A stretch of DNA of 64,000 nt from Streptomyces sp. NBC_00273 (GTDB taxonomy: Bacteria; Actinomycetota; Actinomycetes; Streptomycetales; Streptomycetaceae). Location: NCBI RefSeq assembly GCF_036178145.1, contig NZ_CP108067.1, positions 5,890,001-5,954,000 on the forward strand, in the 5' to 3' direction. Positions within the stretch are counted from its first letter, which is position 1. Each line of letters begins with the position of its first letter. A program made the position numbers and the translations under genes. The notes below the pieces were generated by a model. It made no database searches and had not been told where the DNA came from. It was given only the letters and a program-made list of their open reading frames with translations. Below, piece by piece: positions 39,633 to 48,560 of the stretch.

Positions 39633-39752
39633 GGGAACTCTCTAGGGCAGCTGGAAGGGGTAAAGGAAGATTAAAGGAGAAGCGGAAGATCGTGTTCCGC
39701 TCAAGGGGAGTGCGGCGATCCGGCGGGGTGAAGACGTGTCGATCACAGCAGA

Positions 39753-39807
39753 TTCATGTGAACCGAGTCAACATGGATCACGGAAGTTCTTGAGTTCACG
39801 CTGTGAA
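39753..39807. promoter_or_regulatory. Two TTCAC/GTGAA inverted repeats in the divergent spacer
   Basis: TTCA-TG-TGAA at 39753-39762 and TTCAC-GCT-GTGAA at 39795-39807 lie between the lipoprotein and methylase starts (211 bp). The second overlaps where a -35 would lie for the methylase, whose TATGCT (39831-39836) ends 7 nt before its ATG. Confidence 0.5.
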
Positions 39808-39843
39808 TCGGTCTCTCGGGTGTCAGCGGGTATGCTCCCCGGC

Positions 39844-41874
39844 ATGTCCGAGGAGAACGCCGCAGCAGAGGTCACCGCGGCCGAGGTCGCCCGCCTGGCC
39901 GGAGTCGGCCGCGCGGCCGTGAGCAACTGGCGGCGCCGCCACGCCGACTTCCCCAAGCCCGTCGGCGGCACCGAGACCAGCCCCTCCTTCTCGCTGGACG
40001 AGGTGGAGCACTGGCTGCGCGCCCAGGGCAAGCTCGCCGAGGTCCCGCTGCGCGAACGCGTCTGGCAGCAGGTCACCGCCCACCCCGGCGGGGCCGTCAC
40101 CGCACTCGTCAAAGCGGGCGGCGCCCTGCTCGTCGTACGGGACCGGCCCGCCGACTGGCTCGAGCTGACCGCCGTCTCCGACGCGCGCATGTCCACCCTG
40201 CTGCGGCCCGTCCTCGACCAGGTGCTCGGCGCACGCCTCGGGCCCGGCCACGCGCTCGCCGAGATCCCGCTGAGCCCGGCCACCATGCCGCTGCTGCGGG
40301 CCGCCGCCGAACTCGCCGCCGAACTCGGGGCCCGCCAGGCCTTCGAGTTCCTCCTCGGGCGCCACCTCGACGCCAACCCCCGCCAGTACACGCTCACGCC
40401 GGACGGCCTCGCCGGGCTGATGGCCGCCCTCGCCGGGCCCTCAGCCCGTGCCGTCCTCGACCCCGCCTGCGGCACCGGCACCCTGCTGCGGGCCGTCCCC
40501 GGCGCCACCGCCCTGTACGCGCAGGACTCCGCGCCCGAACTCGCCGCACTCGCCGCCCTGCGCCTCGCCCTGAACGGAACGCCCCAGGTCCGCGCGGCCG
40601 CCGCGGACAGCCTCCGGGCCGACGCCTTCGCCCCGGACACCGTCGACGCCGTGCTCTGCCACCCGCCGTTCAACGAACGCGGCTGGGGCCACGAGGAACT
40701 GGCCTACGACCCGCGCTGGGAGTACGGCTTCCCGGCCCGCACCGAATCCGAACTCGCCTGGGTCCAGCACGCCCTGGCCCACGTGCGCGAAGGCGGCACC
40801 GCCGTCCTGCTCATGCCGCCCGCCGTCGCCGCCCGCCGCTCCGGCCGCCGCATCCGTGCCGACCTGCTGCGCCGCGGCGCCCTGCGGGCCGTCGTCGCGC
40901 TCCCGGCCGGCGCCGCGCCGCCGTACGGGATCCCCCTGCACCTGTGGGTGCTGCGCCGGCCCGCCCCGCACGCGGCGCCCCCGGCCGGGCTGCTGCTCAT
41001 CGACACCGCGGCGCTCGCCGCCGACACCCCGCTGCGCACGGCATGGCCCGCCGTGCACGGCGCGGTGGAGGACGCCTGGAGCACGTACGACCGCACCGGC
41101 TTCCTCGCGCAGGCGCCCGGCGTCAGCCGCGTCGTCCCCGTCATCGAGCTGCTGGACGACGACGTGGACCTCACCCCCGCCCGCCACCTGCCCCCGCCGG
41201 CCGCCGGTGGCGGTCCGGCCGAGCTGACCGCCGTACGGGAGAAGCTCGGCGAGACCCTCGGCCGGGCCGCCCGGCTCACCCCGCCGCCCGCGGCGGCGCC
41301 CGCCGGGGGCACGGCCCGACCGCCGATGACCACCGTCGGCGAACTCGCCCGCGCCGGAGCCCTGGAGCTGCACACCGGCACCGGAGGCGGGACCGGCTCG
41401 GCCCCCGTCCTCACCGAACAGGACGTCTACACCGGGAGCGGCCCCTCCGGCACCCTCGTGCCCACCGCCGACGAGCCCGTGCTCACCGCCCCCGGCGACG
41501 TACTCGTCCCCCTCGTCGGCGGCGCGGCCATCGCCCGGGTCGTCGACGACGCCGTCGCCGGCGCGGTACCGGGTCGGGGCCTTGCCCTGCTGCGCCCCGA
41601 CCCCGAGGCCCTCGACCCGTGGTTCCTGGCCGGATTCCTGCGCGGCACCGCCAACACCCGCCGCGCCAGCAGCCACGCCTCCACCGCCACCCGGCTCGAC
41701 GTACGCCGGCTCCAGCTGCCCCGGCTGCCCCTGGCACAACAGCAGAGCTACGGGCTCCGCTTCCGCGCGCTCGCCGAGTTCGAGGACGCACTACGGCTGG
41801 CGGGGCGGCTCGGCGAACAACTCGTACAGGGTTTCCACGACGGTCTCTCCGACGGCACGGTCACGCCGGAGTGA
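39844..41874 (+). CDS. Orphan N6-adenine DNA methylase with HTH and HsdS-like parts
   Basis: 676 aa from ATG 39844. An HTH lies at about 10-65 (TAAEVARLAGVGRAAVSNWRRR, then SFSLDEVEHWLRAQGK). The SAM motif I DPACGTGTLL starts at about 205. Motif IV reads CHPPFNER with His273 where Asn/Asp/Ser is normal. A C-terminal type I specificity-like segment (about 490-676) ends with the DVRRLQLPRLPLAQQQ pattern found before coiled coils in HsdS. No hsdR or other restriction gene is nearby. It may be a regulatory methylase or a DNA-binding protein with a dead catalytic centre. Probable leaderless start: TATGCT ends 7 nt upstream and no ribosome site is seen. Confidence 0.8.
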   Translation: MSEENAAAEVTAAEVARLAGVGRAAVSNWRRRHADFPKPVGGTETSPSFSLDEVEHWLRAQGKLAEVPLRERVWQQVTAHPGGAVTALVKAGGALLVVRDRPADWLELTAVSDARMSTLLRPVLDQVLGARLGPGHALAEIPLSPATMPLLRAAAELAAELGARQAFEFLLGRHLDANPRQYTLTPDGLAGLMAALAGPSARAVLDPACGTGTLLRAVPGATALYAQDSAPELAALAALRLALNGTPQVRAAAADSLRADAFAPDTVDAVLCHPPFNERGWGHEELAYDPRWEYGFPARTESELAWVQHALAHVREGGTAVLLMPPAVAARRSGRRIRADLLRRGALRAVVALPAGAAPPYGIPLHLWVLRRPAPHAAPPAGLLLIDTAALAADTPLRTAWPAVHGAVEDAWSTYDRTGFLAQAPGVSRVVPVIELLDDDVDLTPARHLPPPAAGGGPAELTAVREKLGETLGRAARLTPPPAAAPAGGTARPPMTTVGELARAGALELHTGTGGGTGSAPVLTEQDVYTGSGPSGTLVPTADEPVLTAPGDVLVPLVGGAAIARVVDDAVAGAVPGRGLALLRPDPEALDPWFLAGFLRGTANTRRASSHASTATRLDVRRLQLPRLPLAQQQSYGLRFRALAEFEDALRLAGRLGEQLVQGFHDGLSDGTVTPE

Positions 41875-41985
41875 ACGGCCGTGCAGCGAGCGTGCAACGG
41901 TTGCGCGCATCCCCTCACCCCTGGCCGGGAACGCTGTATACCCTCAGACCCGAAACTTCTTCCGCACGGCCCGTCAGGAGCAGCG

Positions 41986-42633
41986 ATGCACGGCCCCGGC
42001 CTTCCGCCGCAGCACGGCCCCCAGTCCGATCAGGGGGGTGTGATGGCATTGCGCGTGTTGTTCGTGCTGCTGCCCATCCTCAGCTGCGGCTTCCTCGCCT
42101 GGGGGTCGTTGCTGCGGCTCGCCCTGGTCACGCGCAAGTCCCGTGACTGGGCGCTGATGGTGACCAGCGCCGTGCTCGCCGTCGTGTGGATGGCGCTCAT
42201 CCAGGCCGACCCCACGCCCGAAGTCAACGGCTGGCAGAGCGACCTGGGGGCCGGCGGCTCGATCCTCACCGGTTTCGCGATCTGCGTGTACTTCCTCGTC
42301 GCCGACATCAAGCACCACGAGGCCAGGCGGTCGGCCTTGACCGCGCAGTGGTACCCGGCGCAGTCCGTTCCGTACGTCCACCCGCAGCCGTCCGGGCCCG
42401 CCTACGGGTACCCGCCCGCCACGTCCACCACCCGGCCCTCGACCCCGACGCCGACCCCCGCGCCGACCCCGGCACCTCCGCAGGTGCCGCCGCAGCCGAC
42501 GCCGCCCCCGCGCATCGGGCAGGTCCGTGCCGAGCTCGACGAGCTCAGCGAGCTGCTGCGCAAGCAGACCCCGCCGGCCGGGGCCCCCCGCCACGACCCC
42601 CACCAGACCCCGTTCCAGGACCCGCCGCAGTGA
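41986..42633 (+). CDS. Small membrane protein with proline-rich tail
   Basis: 215 aa from ATG 41986, after AGGAG. Three hydrophobic stretches: ALRVLFVLLPILSCGFLAW, WALMVTSAVLAVVWMALI and ILTGFAICVYFLVAD. A cytoplasmic PTPTPAPTPAP-type tail and an acidic end with ELDELSELLRKQ follow. The stop overlaps the kinase start (GTGA), so the two are made together. It may anchor or be phosphorylated by the kinase, which has no membrane helix of its own; this is inference. Confidence 0.75.
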   Translation: MHGPGLPPQHGPQSDQGGVMALRVLFVLLPILSCGFLAWGSLLRLALVTRKSRDWALMVTSAVLAVVWMALIQADPTPEVNGWQSDLGAGGSILTGFAICVYFLVADIKHHEARRSALTAQWYPAQSVPYVHPQPSGPAYGYPPATSTTRPSTPTPTPAPTPAPPQVPPQPTPPPRIGQVRAELDELSELLRKQTPPAGAPRHDPHQTPFQDPPQ

Positions 42634-44138
42634 CCGACCGGCTCATCGGCGACCGCTACCAGCTCGCGACCGTCCTCGGCCAGGGCGGCATGGGGCAGGT
42701 CTGGACCGCCTACGACCGGCGCCTGGACCGCCGCGTCGCCGTCAAACTGCTGCGCCCCGACAAGGTCGCGGGCCCCGGCACGGTCGCCGAGGAGCTGCGC
42801 CGCCGCTTCGTGCGCGAGTGCCGGGTCACCGCGCAGGTCGACCACCCCGGCCTGGTCACCGTGCACGACGCGGGCAGCGACGGCGACGAACTCTTCCTCG
42901 TCATGGGCTACGTGGAGGGCGCCGACCTCGCCGACCACCTCGCCGAGCACGACCCCTACCCCTGGCAGTGGGCGGTCGCCGTCGTCGCGCAGCTGTGCTC
43001 CGTCCTGTCGGCCGTGCACGCGGTGCCGATCGTGCACCGGGACCTGAAGCCGCGCAACGTGATGGTCCGCCCGGACGGCACCGTGCTCGTCCTGGACCTC
43101 GGCGTGGCCTCGGTGATGGACACCGACACCACCCGCCTCACCAGCACCGGCTCGCCCATCGGTAGCCCCGCGTACATGGCGCCCGAGCAGGCCATGGGCG
43201 GCGCCGTGGGCCCGTACACCGACCTGTACGCCCTCGGCGTGCTGCTGTACGAACTCCTCAGCGGCAACGTCCCCTTCGCCGGATCCACCGCCCTCGGCGT
43301 CCTGCACCGCCACCTGTACGAGCCCCCGCTCCCGGTCCGCCAGATGCGCCCGGAGATCCCGCCGGAGCTGGAGAAGCTCCTGCTCCACCTCCTCGCCAAG
43401 GACCCGCAGGACCGGCCCTCCTCCGCCCAGGAGGTCTACGAGGCCCTGGCCCCCATGCTTCCCGCCCGCGACAGCCGCACCCCCTCCGGCCCGCTCGACC
43501 CGACCCGGCCCTTCCTGCGCCCGCAGGCACCCTGGCCGGACCGGGCCGCGGCCATCCCCCCGCGGCCGAGCACCCCGCCCGCGCCGCCCAAGGCCGACGT
43601 GCCCGGCGCCGTGGACGAGGCCCGCAAGCTCCTGGACGAGGGGCGGCTCACCCAGGCCGTGGACATCCTCGGCGGCATCCTCCCGGCGGCGGCCGCCGAG
43701 CACGGGGAGCACTCCCCGGTGGTCCGCTCCCTGCGCAAGCAGTACGCCGCCACGCTCATGGACGACGGCCAGTACCGGCGCGCCCTGCCGGAACTGCGCC
43801 GCCTCGCCGACGAGTTCCCGGCCGGGGACCCCCAGTCGCTGCGCTTCCGCTACGACTCGGCCCAGTGCCTGGAGCAACTGGGCGAGCCGGCCGCCGCCCT
43901 GGCGGAGTACCGCTCGCTGCTCCCGTTCTTCGAGAACCACTACGCCAACCCGGACCCGGGTCTACCGCTGGAGGTCCGCCGCCGGATAGCCCACCTGCTG
44001 CTCTCCCTCGGCGACCGCCAGGCGGCCCACGACACCCTGGCCCGGCTGCTGTTCGACGCGGAACGGCTGCACGGCCCGGGCCACCCCTTCCCGGCCGAGA
44101 TCCGCCGCACCCTGCACTGGCTCAGCCAGGTCCGCTGA
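42630..44138 (+). CDS. Soluble eukaryote-type Ser/Thr protein kinase with TPR-like tail
   Basis: 502 aa from GTG 42630. Kinase lobe (1-265): glycine loop GQGGMGQV (17-24), Lys39, HRDLKPRN with D138, metal-binding DLG (156-158), activation loop TSTGSPIGSPAYMAPEQ. After a Pro-rich linker, residues about 310-500 are helical repeats of TPR type (DEARKLLDEGRLTQAVDILGG, RRALPELRRLADEF). No PASTA domain and no transmembrane helix, unlike PknB. Cytosolic, tethered perhaps through the overlapping membrane protein upstream. Its 3' end overlaps the convergent YfhO gene by 17 bp. Confidence 0.88.
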   Translation: MTDRLIGDRYQLATVLGQGGMGQVWTAYDRRLDRRVAVKLLRPDKVAGPGTVAEELRRRFVRECRVTAQVDHPGLVTVHDAGSDGDELFLVMGYVEGADLADHLAEHDPYPWQWAVAVVAQLCSVLSAVHAVPIVHRDLKPRNVMVRPDGTVLVLDLGVASVMDTDTTRLTSTGSPIGSPAYMAPEQAMGGAVGPYTDLYALGVLLYELLSGNVPFAGSTALGVLHRHLYEPPLPVRQMRPEIPPELEKLLLHLLAKDPQDRPSSAQEVYEALAPMLPARDSRTPSGPLDPTRPFLRPQAPWPDRAAAIPPRPSTPPAPPKADVPGAVDEARKLLDEGRLTQAVDILGGILPAAAAEHGEHSPVVRSLRKQYAATLMDDGQYRRALPELRRLADEFPAGDPQSLRFRYDSAQCLEQLGEPAAALAEYRSLLPFFENHYANPDPGLPLEVRRRIAHLLLSLGDRQAAHDTLARLLFDAERLHGPGHPFPAEIRRTLHWLSQVR

Positions 44139-46557
44139 CCGAGCGGGTGGCGCGCCCCCGCAGGGCCGCGAGCAGCAGGATCCCCAACGCGCCCGCCAGG
44201 GCCGCCAACCCCGGGACCAGGCCCGGCGGGCGGAACTCACAGCTCACCCGGGTGGTGCCGGGGGAGAGCGCGACCGCCACCAGGCCCAGGTGGCTGGCGG
44301 CCGGGCGGTCGTTGCAGGTCCAGCCGGCGATCGCGGGCACCGAGAGGACCGCCGTGCCGGTCGTGCCCGGCGGGAGCGTGGCGTCGACCTCGGAGGAGCC
44401 GACCCGGACCGAGGTCGCGGACGTTGCCCGCAGGTCGGCGACGGCGCCGTCGAGCCGCGTCCGGTCCAGGCAGGACAGGGTCCACCGCGCGGGCGGGGCC
44501 GCCTCGAAGACCAGGGCCGAGGACTCCCCGCGGGAGGGGCCCATCGGCTGGAGGGCCGCCCGGTTGCGGGGGGCGTTGCCGTTCAGGCGGAAGGCGGGGC
44601 CGTCCGCGAGGCGGGCCGTCGCGTTGTACTCGGGGGCCCACAGGTAGGCCTCCGTGCCCGCGCGGCAGGTGCCGGGTGCGAGCGGGTCCTCGTACACCCG
44701 GGCGCCCAGCAGCGCTTCCTGGTTGGCGAAGGGGGAGTCGTCGGCGTAGGAGAGGGGGGCGGCGGGCGGACGGACCGTCACCAGCGGCGGCACCTCGGCG
44801 CGGCGGACCGTGCCGTCGGGTTGCAGGCGTGCGCCGACCGCGAAGACGGCGTCCGTGACCGGGTTGTCGATGCTCTGGACGTTGCGCCCGCGCGAGGTCC
44901 AGCCCGCCCCGAGCGCGACCATCGTGCGGGTGAACACGTCCGGCGTGTGGCTGCTGTAGTAGGCGCCGCCCTCGCCGCCCAACAGCAGCGGGTCGTTGCC
45001 CGTCAGGGCGGGCCGGCTCGGGTCGGTGCGGTACGCGGGCCAGCCCTCGGCACCGGCCAGGGCCTCGGCGCGCGCGGTGTGCGCCGGCCCCCAGGACGGG
45101 TAGTCGTCCAGGCCGCCCAGCTTGCCCTTGTGGCCGTAGGCGGTGGTCGCGGCGGCCTGGGCCAGCAGGACCAGCGCGAGCAGTCCGGCCGCCGGCCACG
45201 CGGGGCGGCGGTGGCGCAGCGACCACCAGGCCGCACCCGCCAAGGCCAGCCCGCCGGCGAAGAGCGCGTAGCCCGCCGCCGTCACCAGGGGGCTGTCGTG
45301 CGCCCACAGCACGGCGGCCGCGAGGACGCCGGCACCCGCGGCCAGCGCCGGCGGCCGGGGCGGGCCCGCGGCCAGCCCGGTCCAGGCGGCGATCACGGCG
45401 ATGCCGGCCAGCACGAAGGTCTGCCGGTACGGGCTTCCGTTCGGGGTGGCGAACAGGTGCCAGGCCAGATGGGTCGGCGCCCACTGGAGGGAGAGCGCCA
45501 CGGCCACGGTCAGCCCCGCCCACCACAGCCGGGTGCGCGGGGGGACCGCCCGGTGGAAGGGCAGCGCGGCCACCAGCAGCAGGGTTCCGGTGCCCACGAA
45601 GACGGCGGGGGAGGAGAAGGAGTACGTCCCCGGCAGCAGCCGTGCGAACAGGTCCGCCCAGGTCACCGGCCGGAACTCCCTGACCCATCCCGGATAGGCC
45701 CGCCCGGAGCTGAGGAAGAGGGGGAGCAGGACGGGTGCCGCGAGCGCGATCCCGAGCAGGGTGGTCCCGGCGCCCCGCGCGATCACCGACAGCCGGCTCC
45801 GGACGCCCTCCCGGGTGAGCACCACCCGTACCAGCAGCACCAGCGCCGCACCCAGCGTCGCCATGTAGGCGGTGTAGAAGTTCGCCGTCCAGCAGACCCC
45901 GACGACCAGCGGCGCGAGCAGGATCCGGCGCCCGCGCAGGGCCCATTCACCGGTCAGGCACAGCAGGGGGAAGGCGATCAGCCCGTCCAGCCACATCGGG
46001 TTGTACGAGGCCTCGATCACCGACCAGCCGCACAGCGCGTACGAGGCCCCGAGCAGCCCGGCCGCCCACCAGGGCCCGCGGCGCTGCGTGCGCAGCAGCC
46101 AGGCCATCGCCGCTGCCGCGGCCGACGTCTTGAGCACGGTCACGACGTACACGGCGAGGTCGATGTCCGCGCGCGGGAAGAGACCGACGAGGACGGCGAA
46201 GGGGCTGGTCAGGTAGGTGCCCAGGTCCGGTAGGAAGCTCATGCCGTAGCCGGAGCGCCAGTTGAACAGCAGCCCGCCCTCCGCGCGGCCGTGCAGCAGG
46301 TCCCACAGCTGCGCGTGGAAGGGGACGAACTGGTTGCCGAGGTCGTTGATGCTGCGGTGGCGCGGTCCGTAGGGGAACACGCGGGCAGCGGCGTCCCCGG
46401 CGCACACGGCGACCGTCGTGAGCAGGGCGGCGAAGGCCGAGCCGAGCAGACTCCGGCGGCGCGGCGAGCCGTGCGGTGAGCTGCGCGGTGCGGGAGGCGG
46501 CGAGGGACGCGGTGCGGGACGCGGCGAGGGGTGCGGCGAGCGGTGCGTAGTCGACAT
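44122..46557 (-). CDS. YfhO-family polytopic membrane protein
   Basis: 811 aa. After a Ser/Pro/Arg-rich 35-residue head with SPHPSPRPAPRP repeats there are about 12-13 hydrophobic helices from residue 38 onward. The early loops carry family features (FPYGPRHRSINDLGNQFVPFHAQLWDLL, then SGYGMSFLPDLGTYLTSPF) typical of YfhO, a GT-C-like enzyme that glycosylates lipoteichoic acid in Bacillus. The C-terminal outside domain is beta-rich, and one last helix ends the protein. Streptomyces target unknown; the GT-C role is inferred. ATG 46557. Confidence 0.85.
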   Translation of the reverse strand: MSTTHRSPHPSPRPAPRPSPPPAPRSSPHGSPRRRSLLGSAFAALLTTVAVCAGDAAARVFPYGPRHRSINDLGNQFVPFHAQLWDLLHGRAEGGLLFNWRSGYGMSFLPDLGTYLTSPFAVLVGLFPRADIDLAVYVVTVLKTSAAAAAMAWLLRTQRRGPWWAAGLLGASYALCGWSVIEASYNPMWLDGLIAFPLLCLTGEWALRGRRILLAPLVVGVCWTANFYTAYMATLGAALVLLVRVVLTREGVRSRLSVIARGAGTTLLGIALAAPVLLPLFLSSGRAYPGWVREFRPVTWADLFARLLPGTYSFSSPAVFVGTGTLLLVAALPFHRAVPPRTRLWWAGLTVAVALSLQWAPTHLAWHLFATPNGSPYRQTFVLAGIAVIAAWTGLAAGPPRPPALAAGAGVLAAAVLWAHDSPLVTAAGYALFAGGLALAGAAWWSLRHRRPAWPAAGLLALVLLAQAAATTAYGHKGKLGGLDDYPSWGPAHTARAEALAGAEGWPAYRTDPSRPALTGNDPLLLGGEGGAYYSSHTPDVFTRTMVALGAGWTSRGRNVQSIDNPVTDAVFAVGARLQPDGTVRRAEVPPLVTVRPPAAPLSYADDSPFANQEALLGARVYEDPLAPGTCRAGTEAYLWAPEYNATARLADGPAFRLNGNAPRNRAALQPMGPSRGESSALVFEAAPPARWTLSCLDRTRLDGAVADLRATSATSVRVGSSEVDATLPPGTTGTAVLSVPAIAGWTCNDRPAASHLGLVAVALSPGTTRVSCEFRPPGLVPGLAALAGALGILLLAALRGRATRSVSGPG

Positions 46558-46798
46558 GGTGGGCCGACCTTGGCAGGGCCGGGTGACCGAAGGGTGGCCT
46601 CAGGGTTGCCGGTGGCCGATCCGGGCGGCGCGAGGGGAGCGGGGTCCCCAGAACGGGTGACGGGTGGCGCGCCGGACACGCCGGCGCCCGCCGGCTCGCC
46701 TATGAACGGTGCGTGTTCGGTCCGCGCGCGAATCGTTGGTCGAACCGGTGGTCCGGATCACCGTGACCTCATAACATCGATCACCGCACGGCCCTTTG

Positions 46799-46850
46799 TG
46801 CACCGACGCACAATCTCCCGGCCCTGGAGGCTCCTTTGCACCGTCGCACA
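46799..46850. repeat. Direct repeat flanking the lipoprotein start
   Basis: TGCACCGACGCACA (46799-46812) and TGCACCGTCGCACA (46837-46850) are 13/14 identical, 38 bp apart; the second overlaps the TTG start codon. It could be a translational or operator element, or chance. Confidence 0.35.
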
Positions 46851-47459
46851 GCGCTCTCCGTCTCCGCCGCCCTGCTCGTGGCGGCGCCCCTGCTGTCCGC
46901 CTGCTCGGGCGAGCCCCGACCCGGCACCGCGGCCGTCGTGGGCGGCGAACGGATCACCACTTCCGCGCTCCAGGCCCAGGTCAACGACGTCCGCGCGGCG
47001 CAGAACCGTTCCGGGCAGGCCGCCGCCGAACTCATCGCGAGCACCCCCCACCTGGAGCGGCAGAAGCTCGACGCGCTCCTCCAGAGCCGGATCATCGACA
47101 AGATGGCCGACACCGCCGGGCTCGCGGCCACCCAGAAGGACATCGAGGACGAACGCAAGGCGTACGTCGACGAGAACGGCGGCAACGAGCAGTTCGAGGC
47201 ACTGCTCCTGCAGAAGGGGGCCATGGCTCCCGGCCAGGTCGACCGTTTCCTCCGGGACCGGGTGCTCCTCACCGCGCTCACCGCCAAGTACGGAGCCGGG
47301 AAGCTGGAGGAGCCCGCCCGCGCCGCCGTCAAGGCACTGCACATCGAGGTGAACCCGCGCTACGGAGCCTGGGACGCCAAGGAGATCAAGCTCGGCACCG
47401 GGGAGACGCCCTGGATCACCCAGCGGACGCGGCCCGAGGCGGCGCCCGCCGGAGCCTGA
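46836..47459 (+). CDS. SurA-N-like lipoprotein (trigger-factor/SurA N-terminal domain)
   Basis: 207 aa. Start TTG 46836, decided by a perfect GGAGG 5 nt before it. Lipobox LLSAC, Cys23. Mature N-terminus AAVVGGERITTSALQAQVNDV matches the SurA_N_3 chaperone domain; helical ALL..SRIIDKMADTAGL follows. No parvulin PPIase domain. A periplasm-side chaperone or holdase is inferred. It directly precedes mazG, as the SurA-like lipoproteins of other Streptomyces do. Confidence 0.82.
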   Translation: MHRRTALSVSAALLVAAPLLSACSGEPRPGTAAVVGGERITTSALQAQVNDVRAAQNRSGQAAAELIASTPHLERQKLDALLQSRIIDKMADTAGLAATQKDIEDERKAYVDENGGNEQFEALLLQKGAMAPGQVDRFLRDRVLLTALTAKYGAGKLEEPARAAVKALHIEVNPRYGAWDAKEIKLGTGETPWITQRTRPEAAPAGA

Positions 47460-47513
47460 GGCTCCGGGGTCCCCCCGGGCCGCGGACCGGCGCGCCGGAG
47501 GTAGGTTCGGAGG

Positions 47514-48548
47514 GTGACCGACCACTCCGAACCCACCGCCGCCGCCACCGCTGCCGAGCCCACGGGCCGCATCGTCCTGCTGACCACCAGCCACCGGGTC
47601 GCCCCCGGCGTGCTGTCCTGGCCGGCGTGGCAGGTCCTGCACGCCGCGGACCGGGTGCTGTGCGCCGACCCCGACCACCCGCAGCTGCCGTACCTGCGGG
47701 AGGCGGGCATCGAGGTCGCGTTCGAGAGCCCGGACGCGCACGCGCTGGTCGACGCCTGCGCGGGCGGCCGTACGGTCGTGGTGCTCCCGGGCGGCGAGGG
47801 CGACCAGCGGCTCACCGACGGGCTGGCCCGGCTGGCCGGCTCGGGCCGGGTCTCCATGCCCGACCTGGAACTGCTCCCGGGCTCCTACGACCTGCCGGGC
47901 GCGCGCCTGCTCGACCTGGTCCAGGTGATGGACCGGGTCCGGCGCGAGTGCCCGTGGACCTCCCGCCAGACCCACCGGGGCCTGGCCAAGTACGCGATCG
48001 AGGAGGCGTACGAGCTGGTCGAGGCCATCGAGGACGGGGACCGGGAGGAGCTGCGCGAGGAGCTCGGCGACGTGCTGCTCCAGGTGGTCTTCCACGCCCG
48101 GATCGCCGAGGAGGCCGGCGGGGAGGGCGAGGACGGCGAGGACGCCGTCGAGGCCTTCTCCATCGACGACGTGGCCGGGGCGCTCGTCACCAAGCTGATC
48201 CACCGGCACCCGCACGTCTTCGGCGACGCGGAGGCCGAGACCCCGGAGGACGTCAACGCGCACTGGCAGCGCACCAAGGCGGTGGAGAAGCGGCGGGCGT
48301 CGGTCACCGACGGGATCCCGGTGGGCCAGCCCGGCCTGGCGCTCGCCGCCAAGCTCGCGGGCCGGGCCCGGACGGGCGGCGTGGCCGTGGAACTGCCCCG
48401 CGGCGAGGGCATCGGGTACGAGCTGCTGGAGCTCGCGGCACGCGCCGAGGCGGCGGGGACCGACCCCGAGACCGCGCTGCGCGCGGCGGCCCGCGCCTAC
48501 CGGGACGCGATCCGGGTGGCCGAGGGCGTGGCGGAGCCGGGCGAGTAG
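47514..48548 (+). CDS. mazG: Nucleoside triphosphate pyrophosphohydrolase MazG
   Basis: 344 aa. It hydrolyses (d)NTPs, including damaged ones, to monophosphates. The N-terminal 110 residues resemble a truncated tetrapyrrole-methylase-like domain. MazG core motif EEAYELVEAIEDGDREELREELGDVLLQVVFHA carries the metal-binding ExxE and ExxD; a second half-domain around 240-320 includes KLAGRARTGG. GTG 47514 has GGAGGT 12-17 nt upstream and a second GGAG closer; the spacing is somewhat ambiguous. Only 12 bp to the convergent flavohemoprotein stop. Confidence 0.92.
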   Translation: MTDHSEPTAAATAAEPTGRIVLLTTSHRVAPGVLSWPAWQVLHAADRVLCADPDHPQLPYLREAGIEVAFESPDAHALVDACAGGRTVVVLPGGEGDQRLTDGLARLAGSGRVSMPDLELLPGSYDLPGARLLDLVQVMDRVRRECPWTSRQTHRGLAKYAIEEAYELVEAIEDGDREELREELGDVLLQVVFHARIAEEAGGEGEDGEDAVEAFSIDDVAGALVTKLIHRHPHVFGDAEAETPEDVNAHWQRTKAVEKRRASVTDGIPVGQPGLALAAKLAGRARTGGVAVELPRGEGIGYELLELAARAEAAGTDPETALRAAARAYRDAIRVAEGVAEPGE

Positions 48549-48560
48549 GGGGACCTCCCT

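Noticed and set aside
39844..41874. Complete restriction-modification or BREX/DISARM locus
   Set aside because: No restriction, helicase, PLD or other defence subunit is nearby.
47514..47850. MazG N-terminus as an active tetrapyrrole methylase
   Set aside because: The SAM-binding glycine motifs are missing; only the fold relic remains.
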